From: Thiobacillus sp.
GTDB lineage: Bacteria > Pseudomonadota > Gammaproteobacteria > Burkholderiales > Thiobacillaceae
Reading direction: 5' to 3'
Length of the DNA: 43,863 nt
Assembly (NCBI GenBank): GCA_024709425.1
Contig: JANJWS010000037.1
Span: forward strand, 1 to 43,863
Shown here one piece after another: positions 19,135 to 27,294 of the stretch. A program made the translations under genes and the position numbers. The first letter of the stretch is position 1. Each line of letters starts with the position of its first letter. Under the pieces are notes generated by a model. The model made no database searches, was not told the DNA's origin, and saw nothing but the letters and a program-made list of their open reading frames with translations.

Positions 19135-19259
19135 GCGCAACTCCTCGCTGCATCGTCCATGGACCACGGGGTGGCCGCGCCTGATTCCCCAGATGGCCCT
19201 TTCCTATGGATAGCAGAAAATCACCCCACCGCCACAGCGGGCAACGGACGAAGCCACCG

Positions 19260-20423
19260 TCATGCCACGGCCAGCGCCACCCGTCGGTAGAGCGCAGCGA
19301 TGAGGTCCGACTGCGTTACCATTCCGACCAGTCGCCTGCGCTCGTCGAGCACCGGAACATGGTGCATGCCACGATCCGAGAGACTGTGCACCAACTCGGC
19401 CACGGGCGTGTCGACGGTGGCGGTGTAGACATTCGGGCTCATGATCTGGCCCACCACTTCGGCCTTCTCGGACGTCTCGCCTGGCGTACGCCGCAACAGG
19501 CCCTGCAGCCGCACCGCCAGCCCGGCCGCCGTGGTGTCGTCGAGCTGGCGCAGGAAATCGGCGACGGTGACGATGCCGACGACACGCCGGAAGCCGTCCA
19601 CTACTGGCAAGGCCTTGACCTTGTGGCGGCGCAGCAGGGCCCAGGCATCTTCCAGCTCCGTGCCGAACTCGACCGTCACCACGTCACGCGCCATGATGTC
19701 GCCACAGGACACGCCGAGGTGGCGCTCGAACGCGTTGCGCACCGCCAGGTTGTAGAGCGTGACCAGGTCGTCTTCCTGCACGTCGACAAAGGTGCCAAGC
19801 GCCCGCAGCGCCTGATCGAGGTCCGCATGCGACAGGCCGGTACGTTCGGTCGGTACGGCATCGCCCGTCTGGTGCAGACCTGGCGGCGCGACCGCGCGGC
19901 ACTGCGGATAGCAACGCCGAAGCAACAGGTTGTTGACCGCCAGTGCCGCGAGCAGAATCACCACCCCATTGGCCAACACCACGCCCATCTGGTGCAGCGC
20001 CTGCGTCAGCGAAGGTGCCCCTTCCGCGACCAGCAGCAGCACCAGCGCGCCGCCCGGGGGGTGGATGCACTTGAAGCGCGTCATGAACCATACCGTCGCG
20101 CCCAGGGCAAGGGCAGCCGCCGCCAGCACCGAGGGAATCAGCGCCGCGGCCAGCAGTGCAAATATCGTGGCCGCAAAATACCCGCCCAGCACCGACCAGG
20201 GCTGCGCCAGCGGACTGTGTGGCAAGGCAAACAGAATGATCGCGGTGGCGCCGATGGGCGCCACCAGCCACAGGTTGCTGGCAGGCGCCTGCAGTAGCAT
20301 GGCCCCGGCGAGCGCGAGGCCCAGCAGCGCCCCCAGGGTTGCCTTCCAGCGTTCAGCCGGCGCGAGCGGCGGCGTATCGGCCACCAGATGGTGCAATACA
20401 AATGCTCTTGGATCGAAGGACAT
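19260..20423 (-). CDS. HPP-family membrane protein with two CBS domains
   Basis: A 387-residue protein. Residues about 20-175 are the HPP integral membrane domain, with several helices and the signature CIHPPGGALVLLL. A cytoplasmic pair of CBS domains fills residues about 255-385, with IMARDVVTVEFGTELEDAW and IMSPNVYTATVDTPVAELV. HPP proteins have been linked to nitrite transport in chloroplasts and cyanobacteria, and CBS pairs usually sense adenine nucleotides; neither is proven here. The frame opens at 20474, but the ATG at 20423 (MSFDPRAFVLHH) is the more natural start. Confidence 0.87.
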   Translation of the reverse strand: MSFDPRAFVLHHLVADTPPLAPAERWKATLGALLGLALAGAMLLQAPASNLWLVAPIGATAIILFALPHSPLAQPWSVLGGYFAATIFALLAAALIPSVLAAAALALGATVWFMTRFKCIHPPGGALVLLLVAEGAPSLTQALHQMGVVLANGVVILLAALAVNNLLLRRCYPQCRAVAPPGLHQTGDAVPTERTGLSHADLDQALRALGTFVDVQEDDLVTLYNLAVRNAFERHLGVSCGDIMARDVVTVEFGTELEDAWALLRRHKVKALPVVDGFRRVVGIVTVADFLRQLDDTTAAGLAVRLQGLLRRTPGETSEKAEVVGQIMSPNVYTATVDTPVAELVHSLSDRGMHHVPVLDERRRLVGMVTQSDLIAALYRRVALAVA

Positions 20424-20708
20424 GACGTTCACACGGAGCCAAAATCCGCTCGATGCTACCGGATTACCCGGCATCGTCGAGAACCATTCATCGGATGATG
20501 CCGTGCCCTTGGGCGATTCAGCATTTCCGGATACGGAGAAATGCTTGTTTCATGCAGCCATTCGATTCTCGCATTTGCATTCACGAAATGACGATCGAGA
20601 ATTCCCATTCAAGATCTATTTGGATTTTCCGCAACCGTAGGCTAAACAGAAACAGGCGGCACGATTCCTGCGCAAGCTGCCGTCCGGCTTGTTCCATGCG
20701 AGATCGCA
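20424..20708. other. Non-coding stretch upstream of a terminator; possible small RNA
   Basis: No gene with coding character is found between the HPP-CBS gene and the PAS gene (20424-20947). The segment has an 8-base stem, AGCATTTC/GAAATGCT (20520-20545), and a short CAAGC/GCTTG hairpin near 20675-20695, immediately before the strong terminator at 20709. A plus-strand transcript ending there would be a small RNA, because no upstream plus-strand gene needs this terminator. The rest (20742-20947) is the leader and probable promoter region of the PAS gene. Confidence 0.35.
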
Positions 20709-20741
20709 CGTCCGGTCTGTACTGCCGGACGCGCTTTTTTT
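20709..20741 (+). terminator. Rho-independent terminator
   Basis: Perfect stem CGTCCGG (20709-20715) / CCGGACG (20725-20731), nine-base loop, then CGC and seven T residues (20735-20741). The T-run is on the plus strand, so it ends plus-strand transcription, yet the nearest plus-strand gene upstream is the TetR gene more than 2.5 kb away. Confidence 0.8.
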
Positions 20742-20947
20742 GTAGCGCGCACTCAAGGAGTGAGAAAAAAATCCGATGAATATTATCCGGACTGCCCCCG
20801 GAACTTAATCACGGGTTCAACGATCAGAGAAACGCTGCACATCCGGTTGTGCGCAGAAATAGGCTTTTCATCATAAGAATGTCACGTACATGGCGCATCC
20901 TGTCCACGAGCAGGGTGTTCCCCAAGCGACGACGAATGGAGGTCAAC

Positions 20948-21346
20948 ATGGCGACAGCCAGCATTTCGCAAGGCAGGACCAATCAGACAGTTGTGCATGT
21001 TTCATCGCGGATCCCGACAAGCCAGGCATTCGACCTGGCGATGCTTACCCTGGACGACGCCGGCATGATCCGGGATGCCGGCGAGGCGTGCGAACAGGTA
21101 TTCGGCTATCAGAAGGCCGAGCTCGCGGGCCGGCATGTGTCGACCCTCCTTCCGCAATTGGGCGAATCCGAACTGGTCACCGAAGACCGCGTCAACCCGC
21201 GACTCGCATTCCTGTGCCGCTGCGGCATGCCGTTCCAGGCACGTCATCGCGATGGCCAGCCTTTCCATACCGAACTCTTCATCAATCGCCTCGGCAACCA
21301 CAAGGTGGTCGTCCTGGCGCGCAGCCTGCACAAGGTTGCCGCGTAA
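20948..21346 (+). CDS. Stand-alone PAS-domain protein
   Basis: A 132-residue protein consisting of an N-terminal tail of about 30 residues and one PAS domain: LAMLTLDDAGMIRDAGEACE, then FGYQKAELAGRHVSTLLPQL. No output domain is attached and no membrane segment is seen. The ATG at 20948 has GGAGG at five bases and is preferred over upstream in-frame ATGs. Single PAS proteins may act as redox or ligand sensors or as partners of kinases, but no specific role can be assigned. A Cys pair in FLCRCGMPF is notable and could be redox-active. It converges on the HPF-cold-shock gene. Confidence 0.8.
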   Translation: MATASISQGRTNQTVVHVSSRIPTSQAFDLAMLTLDDAGMIRDAGEACEQVFGYQKAELAGRHVSTLLPQLGESELVTEDRVNPRLAFLCRCGMPFQARHRDGQPFHTELFINRLGNHKVVVLARSLHKVAA

Positions 21347-21460
21347 TTCCGGGCGGGCCGCCCGCATGCATCGCAGAGGCGCCGTTCGGCCGGAGGCGTG
21401 ATGTCCCGCCGTGACGGCCAGCCCCGCACGCGGAAGCGCCCTGCGACCAGCAATCGACCG

Positions 21461-22006
21461 CTAGGGCAACTGATGCTGCCCGACGCTCACCCGCTTGGCT
21501 TGCAGCCCCTCGGCCGCGGCGTCCTCGATGAACTTCACCGCATCGCCTTCCTGCAACTGCGCAAGTGACACGTTCACCAGATTGTCGGCATTGAAATACA
21601 GCTCGTCGCCGTCGCTGCGACGGATGAAGCCGTAGCCCTCCTCGGGAAAAACACGCGCCACTTCGCCGAGATATTCCGCCGCATGCACCTTGGTTTCGCC
21701 GTGCAGGCGGTGCGCGTAGTCCTTGAGCTTGCGCTTGGCCGCCTCGAATCCGTCACGCAATGCGACATACACGTCCTCGTGCCGGTCACGGTTCACCACG
21801 ATCTCGTTGCCGGGCACACCGATGTCGATGCGAATATTGAACACCTTGCCCTGATGCTTGTGCTGATGCGGCATCTCGACGACCACGCGGCAGGACATGA
21901 TGGGCTCGAAGAAGGTTTCCAGTTTGGCGGCCTTCTCGCGGATGTGGGCTTCGAGTGCGTCGGAATGCTCGATATCGCGGAACGTGATCTGCAGGGGCGT
22001 CTTCAT
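21461..22006 (-). CDS. Ribosome hibernation factor fused to cold-shock-like domain
   Basis: A 181-residue protein. Residues 1-100 are an HPF/RaiA (S30AE) domain, MKTPLQITFRDIEHSDALEA and VFNIRIDIGVPGNEIVVNRD, which binds the 30S decoding region and inactivates ribosomes in stationary phase. Residues about 115-180 form an OB-fold cold-shock-like domain, with GEVARVFPEEGYGFIRR (RNP1-like GYGFI) and DELYFNADNL (RNP2-like). The fusion differs from long HPF, whose C-terminal domain is a dimerisation unit. The start ATG at 22006 follows GGAGG. A paralogue without the extra domain is at 32659. Stress expression is likely but not shown by the sequence. Confidence 0.88.
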   Translation of the reverse strand: MKTPLQITFRDIEHSDALEAHIREKAAKLETFFEPIMSCRVVVEMPHQHKHQGKVFNIRIDIGVPGNEIVVNRDRHEDVYVALRDGFEAAKRKLKDYAHRLHGETKVHAAEYLGEVARVFPEEGYGFIRRSDGDELYFNADNLVNVSLAQLQEGDAVKFIEDAAAEGLQAKRVSVGQHQLP

Positions 22007-22324
22007 CCGGTGTGTCCTCCATCGGGTTGGCAACGCGGCACGCCGGTCTGGCCGGGACCGCAGGGGAAAACCTCAATAACCACTGAATCTCTCTGAATTA
22101 CCGCTTCAAGACACTGATTGAAAACACGGTTTAATGGTCGCGACTCGTATCGCTCAGGCCGGCAATGGATCCTGTGCGCCGCCAACACATGGGCGCAAGC
22201 ATGCGGTCCAACTCACTGCCTGGACTGCGGTATCGAACGAAGTTGGCGCGCGACATGGAAGCACGCGAGATCAGGATTTCCGGACACGTTTGTATTCTAG
22301 ACCAGGAATCGGGTCGGCCCGGCG
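22007..22324. other. Gene-free leader region of the HPF-cold-shock gene
   Basis: No coding sequence with recognisable features on either strand. It contains the promoter and leader of the gene at 21461-22006 and the 3' flank of the universal-stress-like gene. No clear intrinsic terminator or consensus promoter stands out. Confidence 0.4.
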
Positions 22325-23110
22325 TCAGCGGCCAAGCACGACTGGACACTCGATGGTGTTCAGCACCTGTTCCAGCCTACGCTGCCGCAGAAAGCCGCCG
22401 CAGTCGCTGAGTACCACGCAACTCGCCATCTCGCGACGCGTCGCACGTGCCAAGCCCTCGATCTCGTCACCCAGGAACGACGCACAACGGGCGCCAACGT
22501 CTCGTTCCTTGAGCACCGCCTGCATGGCCGCGCACGCGGCACGGTACGCCGCCTCATCCACGGCCCGGATCAGCAGCAACAGTTCGACGCCGCTGCGGCG
22601 GGCGAGGCGCGCCCCGAGGTCGAGCAGGCCGGGCATGGCCGCCCCGGGATCGAGCAGCACCAGCACCGGCCCGATCCGGGCCGGGGGCGACAACCGGCCG
22701 GTTGCATGCATCCCGGCGGTGGTGCGTTGGCCGAGCACGAGCACGTCGCAGGCGCCGATTCGTGTGTCGACCTCCGTGGCCATGCGCCCACGCGCCACCT
22801 GAAAGGTCCAGCGCACGTGCAATCGCGCAGCGGCTTCGGCGAGGCGGCGGCGCAGTGCCTCGGCCTCGCGTCGCCAGGTCTGTTCGATCTCCTGTTGCGA
22901 CAGGGGACGCAATGCGCCTGACAGCACGCACAGTTCACGTGCGAACGGCAGCGCGAGCAGGCGCTGCAGATTGATGTCCTCGACGAACAGCCCGGCAAGT
23001 TCGGCATCAAGCTCGGCCGCGAGCGCCCCGGCGGTGGCCAGTGCCGCAAAGCTGCGCGGCGAGACGTCGAGTGCAACGAAGACGCGCACGCCCCTCGTGC
23101 GGTCAGGCAT
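22325..23110 (-). CDS. Universal-stress-protein-like protein
   Basis: About 261 residues with features of a tandem USP-like fold. The N-terminal half has RVFVALDVSPRSFAALATAG and ELDAELAGLFVEDINLQRLL, and the middle has CDVLVLGQRTTAG. The second half starts IGPVLVLLDPGAAMPGLLDL and ends IECPVVLGR. The typical ATP-binding G-x2-G-x9-G motif is not clear, so nucleotide binding is doubtful. The ATG at 23110 overlaps the stop of the LonP-like protease gene by 8 bases, which indicates coupling and a shared job under stress. In-frame starts exist at 23122 and 23164. Confidence 0.78.
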   Translation of the reverse strand: MPDRTRGVRVFVALDVSPRSFAALATAGALAAELDAELAGLFVEDINLQRLLALPFARELCVLSGALRPLSQQEIEQTWRREAEALRRRLAEAAARLHVRWTFQVARGRMATEVDTRIGACDVLVLGQRTTAGMHATGRLSPPARIGPVLVLLDPGAAMPGLLDLGARLARRSGVELLLLIRAVDEAAYRAACAAMQAVLKERDVGARCASFLGDEIEGLARATRREMASCVVLSDCGGFLRQRRLEQVLNTIECPVVLGR

Positions 23111-25514
23111 CGGCCTGGCCATGTTGACCACCGGAACGACCGCCGGCCCGTTTGCCTGACGCACGCAGCAGCTCGGCGAAGTGCTTCAGCCGATCGGCCA
23201 CGCGCCGCGAGAGGCTGCCCGCCTGCTCCGGCGTGCCGGCTTGCACGCCGGTCAGGAGTTCGAGCGCGTCGTCCACCGTCTCGACCGCCCAGACATGAAA
23301 ACGTCCCGCCGCTGCCGCATCCACTACATCCTGCCGCAGCATCAGATGGGCGACATTGGCCACCGGAATGATCACGCCCTGTTCGCCACTCAGCCCGCGC
23401 ATGCTGCAGATGTCGAAGTAGCCCTCGATCTTGTCGTTGACCGCGCCGATCGCCTGCACACGGCCAAACTGGTCCACCGACCCGGTCACCGCCAGCGCCT
23501 GCCGGATCGGCGTGTTCGCAAGGGACGACAGCAGCGCGCACAGCTCCGCCACCGAGGCGGAATCGCCCTCGACCTGGCCGTAGGTCTGCTCGAAGGTGAG
23601 GCTTGCCGACAGGGACAGCGGCTGCTCGGCCGCGTAGCGGGTGGCCAGGAAGGAAGCGAGGATGAGCACACCCTTGGAGTGGATCGCGCCGCCGAGCTTG
23701 ACCTCGCGCTGGATGTCGATGAGTTCGCCCTCACCCAGCCGGGTGGTCGCGGTGATACGCGAGGGCTGGGCGAAGGTGAAATCACCCAGCTGGAACACGG
23801 ACAGGCCATTGACCTGCCCCACCGCCTCACCGGTGGTATCGATGTGCAGGATGCCGCGCAGGATCGCCTCGTGCGAGCGCTCGCGCATGCGGTCGGAACG
23901 GCGGATCTGCGCGGCGATGGCACGCTCGACATCGGCACGCGTGACGAGATCGCGCCGGTCCATGGCCGCCCAGTAATCGGCCTGGCGTATCAGGTCGGCC
24001 AGGCTCTCGACGTGGATGGAAACCTTGTGCGCGTCCTCGGCGCGGCGCGCCCCATGTTCGATCACGCGCCCGACCGCCTCGCGGTCGAATGGACGCAGCG
24101 CGTCGCGACGCGCCAGGGTGCCGATCAGGCGCGCATACAGAAGATCGTTGTCCGGCGTCCGTTCGACCTCGTCCTCGAAGTCCGCAGCCACCTTGAACAG
24201 CTCGCCGAACTCGGGGTCGTATTCGGCGAGCAGGTAATACAGCGTGCGGTTGCCGAACAGCACGACCTTGGTATCGAGCGGGATCGGCTCCGGTTCCAGC
24301 GACACCGTGCTCACCAGACTGACCAGCTGGCCGAGGGACTCGATACGGAGTGCATGGGTGGACAGCGCACGCTTGAGGCCTTCCCACGCGAAGGGCTGCG
24401 ACAGCAGCTTCAACGCGTCAAGCAGCAGATAGCCGCCATTGGCCTGGTGCAGTGCCCCCGGCTTGATCAGCTGGAAGTTGGTGACGAGCGCACCCAGCTG
24501 GGCGATGTGTTCGACGCGGCCCATCAGGTTGTGGTAGGTCGGGTGCTCCTCGTACACCACCGGCGCACCGCCGGCCGCCTCGCGCCCGACCAGGAGGTTG
24601 ACGAGGAAGCGTCCGAAATTCGCTGCCTCGCCGCTCAGCGCGGCAAGTGCCGGCATGCCCTCCTTCGGGTGGCGGAACTCGTCCATGCTGGCGATGACGT
24701 TCTGCTGCACCGCGTCGAGGTGGCTGCACACCGCAGGGTGCTCGGCGTAGGCAGCACGCAGTTCATCGATCAGGTGTCCCACCGCGAACAGCACCGCTTC
24801 CTCGTTCAACTTGCGCACACGCTCGATGCGTTCGCGCCGCCATTGGTGAACCTGGCGGATGGCCTTTTCCAGTGCGCCCTGCAGGCGACCGATCTCCTGC
24901 TCGATGCGCGCCTTGTCGGCGTCCGACAACTTGTCGAACGCATCCGGAGCCATCACCTCGTCACCCTTGGCCGGCGCGAAAGAAAAGCCGTTCGGGGTGC
25001 GCAGCAGAATGATGCCGTGCTGCACCGCGTCGTCGCCCACCGCGCCGAAGGTCTGCGACTGCCGCTCGGCATATTCCTCGTCGATCTGTTCGAGGCGCCT
25101 CCGGTACTCCTCGCCTTCGAACACGGCTGGAATCGCCGACTGCAATTCGGTCACCAGCTGATGCATGTCGTCGCGGAAGCGCACGCCCATCCCGGCCGGC
25201 AGGTGAATCGCTCGCGGCTTGTGTGGCTGTGCGAAATTGTGCACGTAGCACCAGTCGACCGGCGGCACCTCCTCGGCCACACGGCGGTCGAGCAAGTGTC
25301 GGATCAAAGTGCGCTTGCCGCTGCCCGGCGGCCCCATGACGTAAAGGTTGTAACCGGCGTGGCGCATGCCAATGCCGAAATGCACCGCCTCGATCGCGCG
25401 CATCTGGCCAATGCCTTCTGCCAGATCATCGAGATCTGCGGTGGTCACGAAGGGGAGACGCGCCGTGTCGCAGTGACGTCGAAGACGTCCGGAGGCGAGC
25501 GGTTCAGGTGTCAT
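23103..25514 (-). CDS. LonP-type ATP-dependent protease (AAA_32/Lon C-terminal domain)
   Basis: An 803-residue protease of the YcbZ/LonP2-like group. Walker A GPPGSGKRT is at residues 61-69, followed by a long helical insert (residues about 160-250), as in this family. The C-terminal proteolytic domain has LGGAIHSKGVLILASFL, the catalytic Ser in GDSASVAEL (near residue 650) and the catalytic Lys in NDKIEGYF (near 693), both intact. It lacks the Lon N-terminal substrate domain. It should degrade damaged or regulatory proteins in the cytoplasm. It is the upstream partner of the USP-like gene, sharing an 8-base overlap. Confidence 0.93.
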   Translation of the reverse strand: MTPEPLASGRLRRHCDTARLPFVTTADLDDLAEGIGQMRAIEAVHFGIGMRHAGYNLYVMGPPGSGKRTLIRHLLDRRVAEEVPPVDWCYVHNFAQPHKPRAIHLPAGMGVRFRDDMHQLVTELQSAIPAVFEGEEYRRRLEQIDEEYAERQSQTFGAVGDDAVQHGIILLRTPNGFSFAPAKGDEVMAPDAFDKLSDADKARIEQEIGRLQGALEKAIRQVHQWRRERIERVRKLNEEAVLFAVGHLIDELRAAYAEHPAVCSHLDAVQQNVIASMDEFRHPKEGMPALAALSGEAANFGRFLVNLLVGREAAGGAPVVYEEHPTYHNLMGRVEHIAQLGALVTNFQLIKPGALHQANGGYLLLDALKLLSQPFAWEGLKRALSTHALRIESLGQLVSLVSTVSLEPEPIPLDTKVVLFGNRTLYYLLAEYDPEFGELFKVAADFEDEVERTPDNDLLYARLIGTLARRDALRPFDREAVGRVIEHGARRAEDAHKVSIHVESLADLIRQADYWAAMDRRDLVTRADVERAIAAQIRRSDRMRERSHEAILRGILHIDTTGEAVGQVNGLSVFQLGDFTFAQPSRITATTRLGEGELIDIQREVKLGGAIHSKGVLILASFLATRYAAEQPLSLSASLTFEQTYGQVEGDSASVAELCALLSSLANTPIRQALAVTGSVDQFGRVQAIGAVNDKIEGYFDICSMRGLSGEQGVIIPVANVAHLMLRQDVVDAAAAGRFHVWAVETVDDALELLTGVQAGTPEQAGSLSRRVADRLKHFAELLRASGKRAGGRSGGQHGQADA

Positions 25515-25567
25515 GGCTGGCTCACGATCTTGCCGGCTGCGGATCGCGGAAGCGTGCTGTGGCCATC

Positions 25568-25738
25568 CTAGTGCAGCTCCTCATCCCGGTCATGGTGAAA
25601 CACCAGTTCATCCAGTTCGACCCGGCATGGTTCGTCAAGCGTTGCGCCCTGCGCATCGACCGCCTGAAACCACCACTGATCGCCTTCGAGCCAGCAATAA
25701 CCGAACCGGTTGCGGCAGAAGCATTCTTTCGGTTCCAT
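25568..25738 (-). CDS. Small Cys/Trp-containing protein, unknown
   Basis: A 56-residue open frame starting MEPKECFCRNRFGYCWLEGD, then QWWFQAVDAQGATLDEPCRV and an acidic His-containing tail. Four Cys residues (two as C-x-C) could bind a metal. The frame continues upstream to 25942, but the N-terminal part there lacks coding character. It lies divergent to the gene at 25888 and upstream of the LonP-like gene in the same direction. I do not recognise a family. Amino-acid composition and plausible spacing support it only moderately. Confidence 0.45.
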   Translation of the reverse strand: MEPKECFCRNRFGYCWLEGDQWWFQAVDAQGATLDEPCRVELDELVFHHDRDEELH

Positions 25739-25773
25739 GTTTCGCACCTTTCGATTCACCACACGATCCAAGT

Positions 25774-25808
25774 CTGGCACAGTTTTCCCGGACGCAAACT
25801 TGTGCCAG
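25774..25808. promoter_or_regulatory. Inverted repeat CTGGCACA-N19-TGTGCCAG between divergent genes
   Basis: Perfect 8-base arms at 25774-25781 and 25801-25808, 19 bases apart, in the promoter region between the small protein gene and the gene at 25888. A TATAAA hexamer (25829-25834) lies just downstream on the plus strand and could be a -10 element. A regulator dimer or a looped pair could bind here. The -24/-12 sigma-54 pattern was considered, but the second element is missing. Confidence 0.4.
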
Positions 25809-25887
25809 GCAAGCTCTGCCTGTGCTGCTATAAAAAGAACAGAGTGTGGGAAGTTGCCCGATTTGGTCCATGTCATTGGAGTCCACC

Positions 25888-26388
25888 ATGATCCAGAATT
25901 CGATCGACGTTGCCTGTCACGTGAGTCCACGCCTGTCGGCATTCTTGCTGAGTCGTTCCAACGACCCCGAGACCGAGCAGCCGGTCACGCTGGAAACCGT
26001 GCGTGGATTCCTCGCCGACCTCCTGCCCGAAGACTTCCGTGAAGCCGAACGGCTTCATCGTTTCGACGTCGATCCGTCGCTGCTGGATGAGTTGGGCGCA
26101 CTGATCGAGGAGTTCGGTCCAATGGCCCTCGCCATCGATTTCATCCAGGCTACGGCCAGCGAGGCGCTGTCGTGTGTGATCGAGACCCTGCTCGACGATG
26201 TCAACCGGGACAACCCGCCCACTCTGGGCAACGTGCGCGAAGCGCTGCTGGACGGCCTGGGGGCACGTCTGGTGGGGGATGGTGCACTCGAAGACGACGA
26301 AGACGACACCCTGCTGGCGGAGATCGAGGGGTTGATCGAGCAATACGGCCCCGACACACCGGCGGAAGCGTGTCTGTACAACGAATAG
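25888..26388 (+). CDS. Acidic protein with internal repeat, unknown function
   Basis: A 166-residue acidic protein (MIQNSIDVACHVSPRLSAFL). GGAG lies seven bases before the ATG at 25888. It contains two copies of a module of roughly 55 residues: PVTLETVRGFLADLL with LLDELGALIEEFGP, then PPTLGNVREALLDGL with LLAEIEGLIEQYGP. This suggests an ancestral duplication and a helical repeat fold. No catalytic motif, signal peptide or membrane segment is seen. It is followed 36 bases later by a small membrane protein and then a BCAM0308-like protein, all in the same direction, so the three probably form one operon. Confidence 0.7.
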   Translation: MIQNSIDVACHVSPRLSAFLLSRSNDPETEQPVTLETVRGFLADLLPEDFREAERLHRFDVDPSLLDELGALIEEFGPMALAIDFIQATASEALSCVIETLLDDVNRDNPPTLGNVREALLDGLGARLVGDGALEDDEDDTLLAEIEGLIEQYGPDTPAEACLYNE

Positions 26389-26424
26389 GCGGCGTCGCGT
26401 GAAACCATCGAGGGGAGGACGGCC

Positions 26425-26595
26425 ATGCTGAAGCATCGCAGGACACGCAGAATCACCGCTGGTGTGCTGGTCGCGCTGGGTGGGTTACTGATGCTGCTTG
26501 CGCCCGAGGTCTGGCTTGGGGCGGGCCTGCTCGTTCTCGGCGTGGGACTGGAAGTCGCCGGTATCGCCATCGAGCATCCGCGACGGCTGCCCTGA
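26425..26595 (+). CDS. Small two-helix membrane protein
   Basis: A 56-residue protein beginning MLKHRRTRRITAGVLVALGG, with two hydrophobic helices (residues about 11-26 and 31-47) and a basic N-terminus that would stay in the cytoplasm. GGGGAGGA lies about five to eight bases before the ATG, so the start is well placed. No family is recognised. Gene order suggests it is cotranscribed with 25888-26388 and 26652-27146. Confidence 0.65.
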   Translation: MLKHRRTRRITAGVLVALGGLLMLLAPEVWLGAGLLVLGVGLEVAGIAIEHPRRLP

Positions 26596-26651
26596 GCACG
26601 CTGCCCGGCGCGGACGCAATGGACAGGTATTTTCAACGACGAGGAGCACCC

Positions 26652-27146
26652 ATGAAAAACCGATTCGCTGGCTTTCAACCGGTCCGGCGTGACCGCCTCC
26701 TGCAGGAATCCCGGCACGATCCCTACCAGGCCAAGCAGAAGTTGCGCGAGCCCACGGTATGTCCGGACTGTGGTGCGGTCTTCCATGACGGTCACTGGCA
26801 ATGGCTCGCGCGGCCCGCACAGGCGCACGAGGCGCGTTGCCCAGCCTGTCAGCGCAGCCAGGACCGGCAGCCCGCCGGCTATGTCACCCTGGGCGGCGAT
26901 TTCTTTGCCAGCCACCGCGCGGAACTGCTGCAACTGGTCCGCAACGAGGAGACCCGTGCCAAGGCCGAACACCCACTGAAGCGGATCCTGGGCATCGAGG
27001 CGGAAGCCGATGCCACCCTCATCACCACCACCGACATCCATCTCGCCCGAGGCATTGGCGAGGCGCTGCACCACGCCTACCAGGGTGAACTGGAATATCA
27101 CTACAACGAGCAGGAGCACCTCCTGCGCGTGAATTGGCACCGCTGA
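26652..27146 (+). CDS. BCAM0308-type zinc-ribbon protein
   Basis: A 164-residue protein with a treble-clef or ribbon zinc site: VCPDCGAVFHDGHWQWLARP, then ARCPACQRSQDRQPAGYVTL. A C-terminal alpha/beta part contains ITTTDIHLARGIGEALHHAY and GELEYHYNEQEHLLRVNWHR. This pattern matches the BCAM0308 family of small proteins, related to the NMD3-like zinc module, whose role is not established. GAGGAG lies before the ATG at 26652, so the in-frame start at 26619 is rejected. Confidence 0.82.
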   Translation: MKNRFAGFQPVRRDRLLQESRHDPYQAKQKLREPTVCPDCGAVFHDGHWQWLARPAQAHEARCPACQRSQDRQPAGYVTLGGDFFASHRAELLQLVRNEETRAKAEHPLKRILGIEAEADATLITTTDIHLARGIGEALHHAYQGELEYHYNEQEHLLRVNWHR

Positions 27147-27294
27147 GCGGCGAACAGATCGGGTCCCCCTGTGGCGCCAGGACGTCATGTCCGCGCGCCC
27201 TTGTCGCAGCCCCGCGCAATCCGGAGCTGCCGACCCGGATATCTCATGATTGCGCCACGGCCCGCAGAGGATTTTCTCCGGCTACAATCGCCGT

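Noticed and set aside
23181-25571. 796-codon open frame on the plus strand
   Set aside because: Antisense to the LonP-type protease, which has full catalytic motifs; composition is shadow-like.
25774-25800. Sigma-54 promoter (TGGCAC start)
   Set aside because: The TTGC-type -12 element is missing at the required spacing; an inverted repeat explains the motif better.
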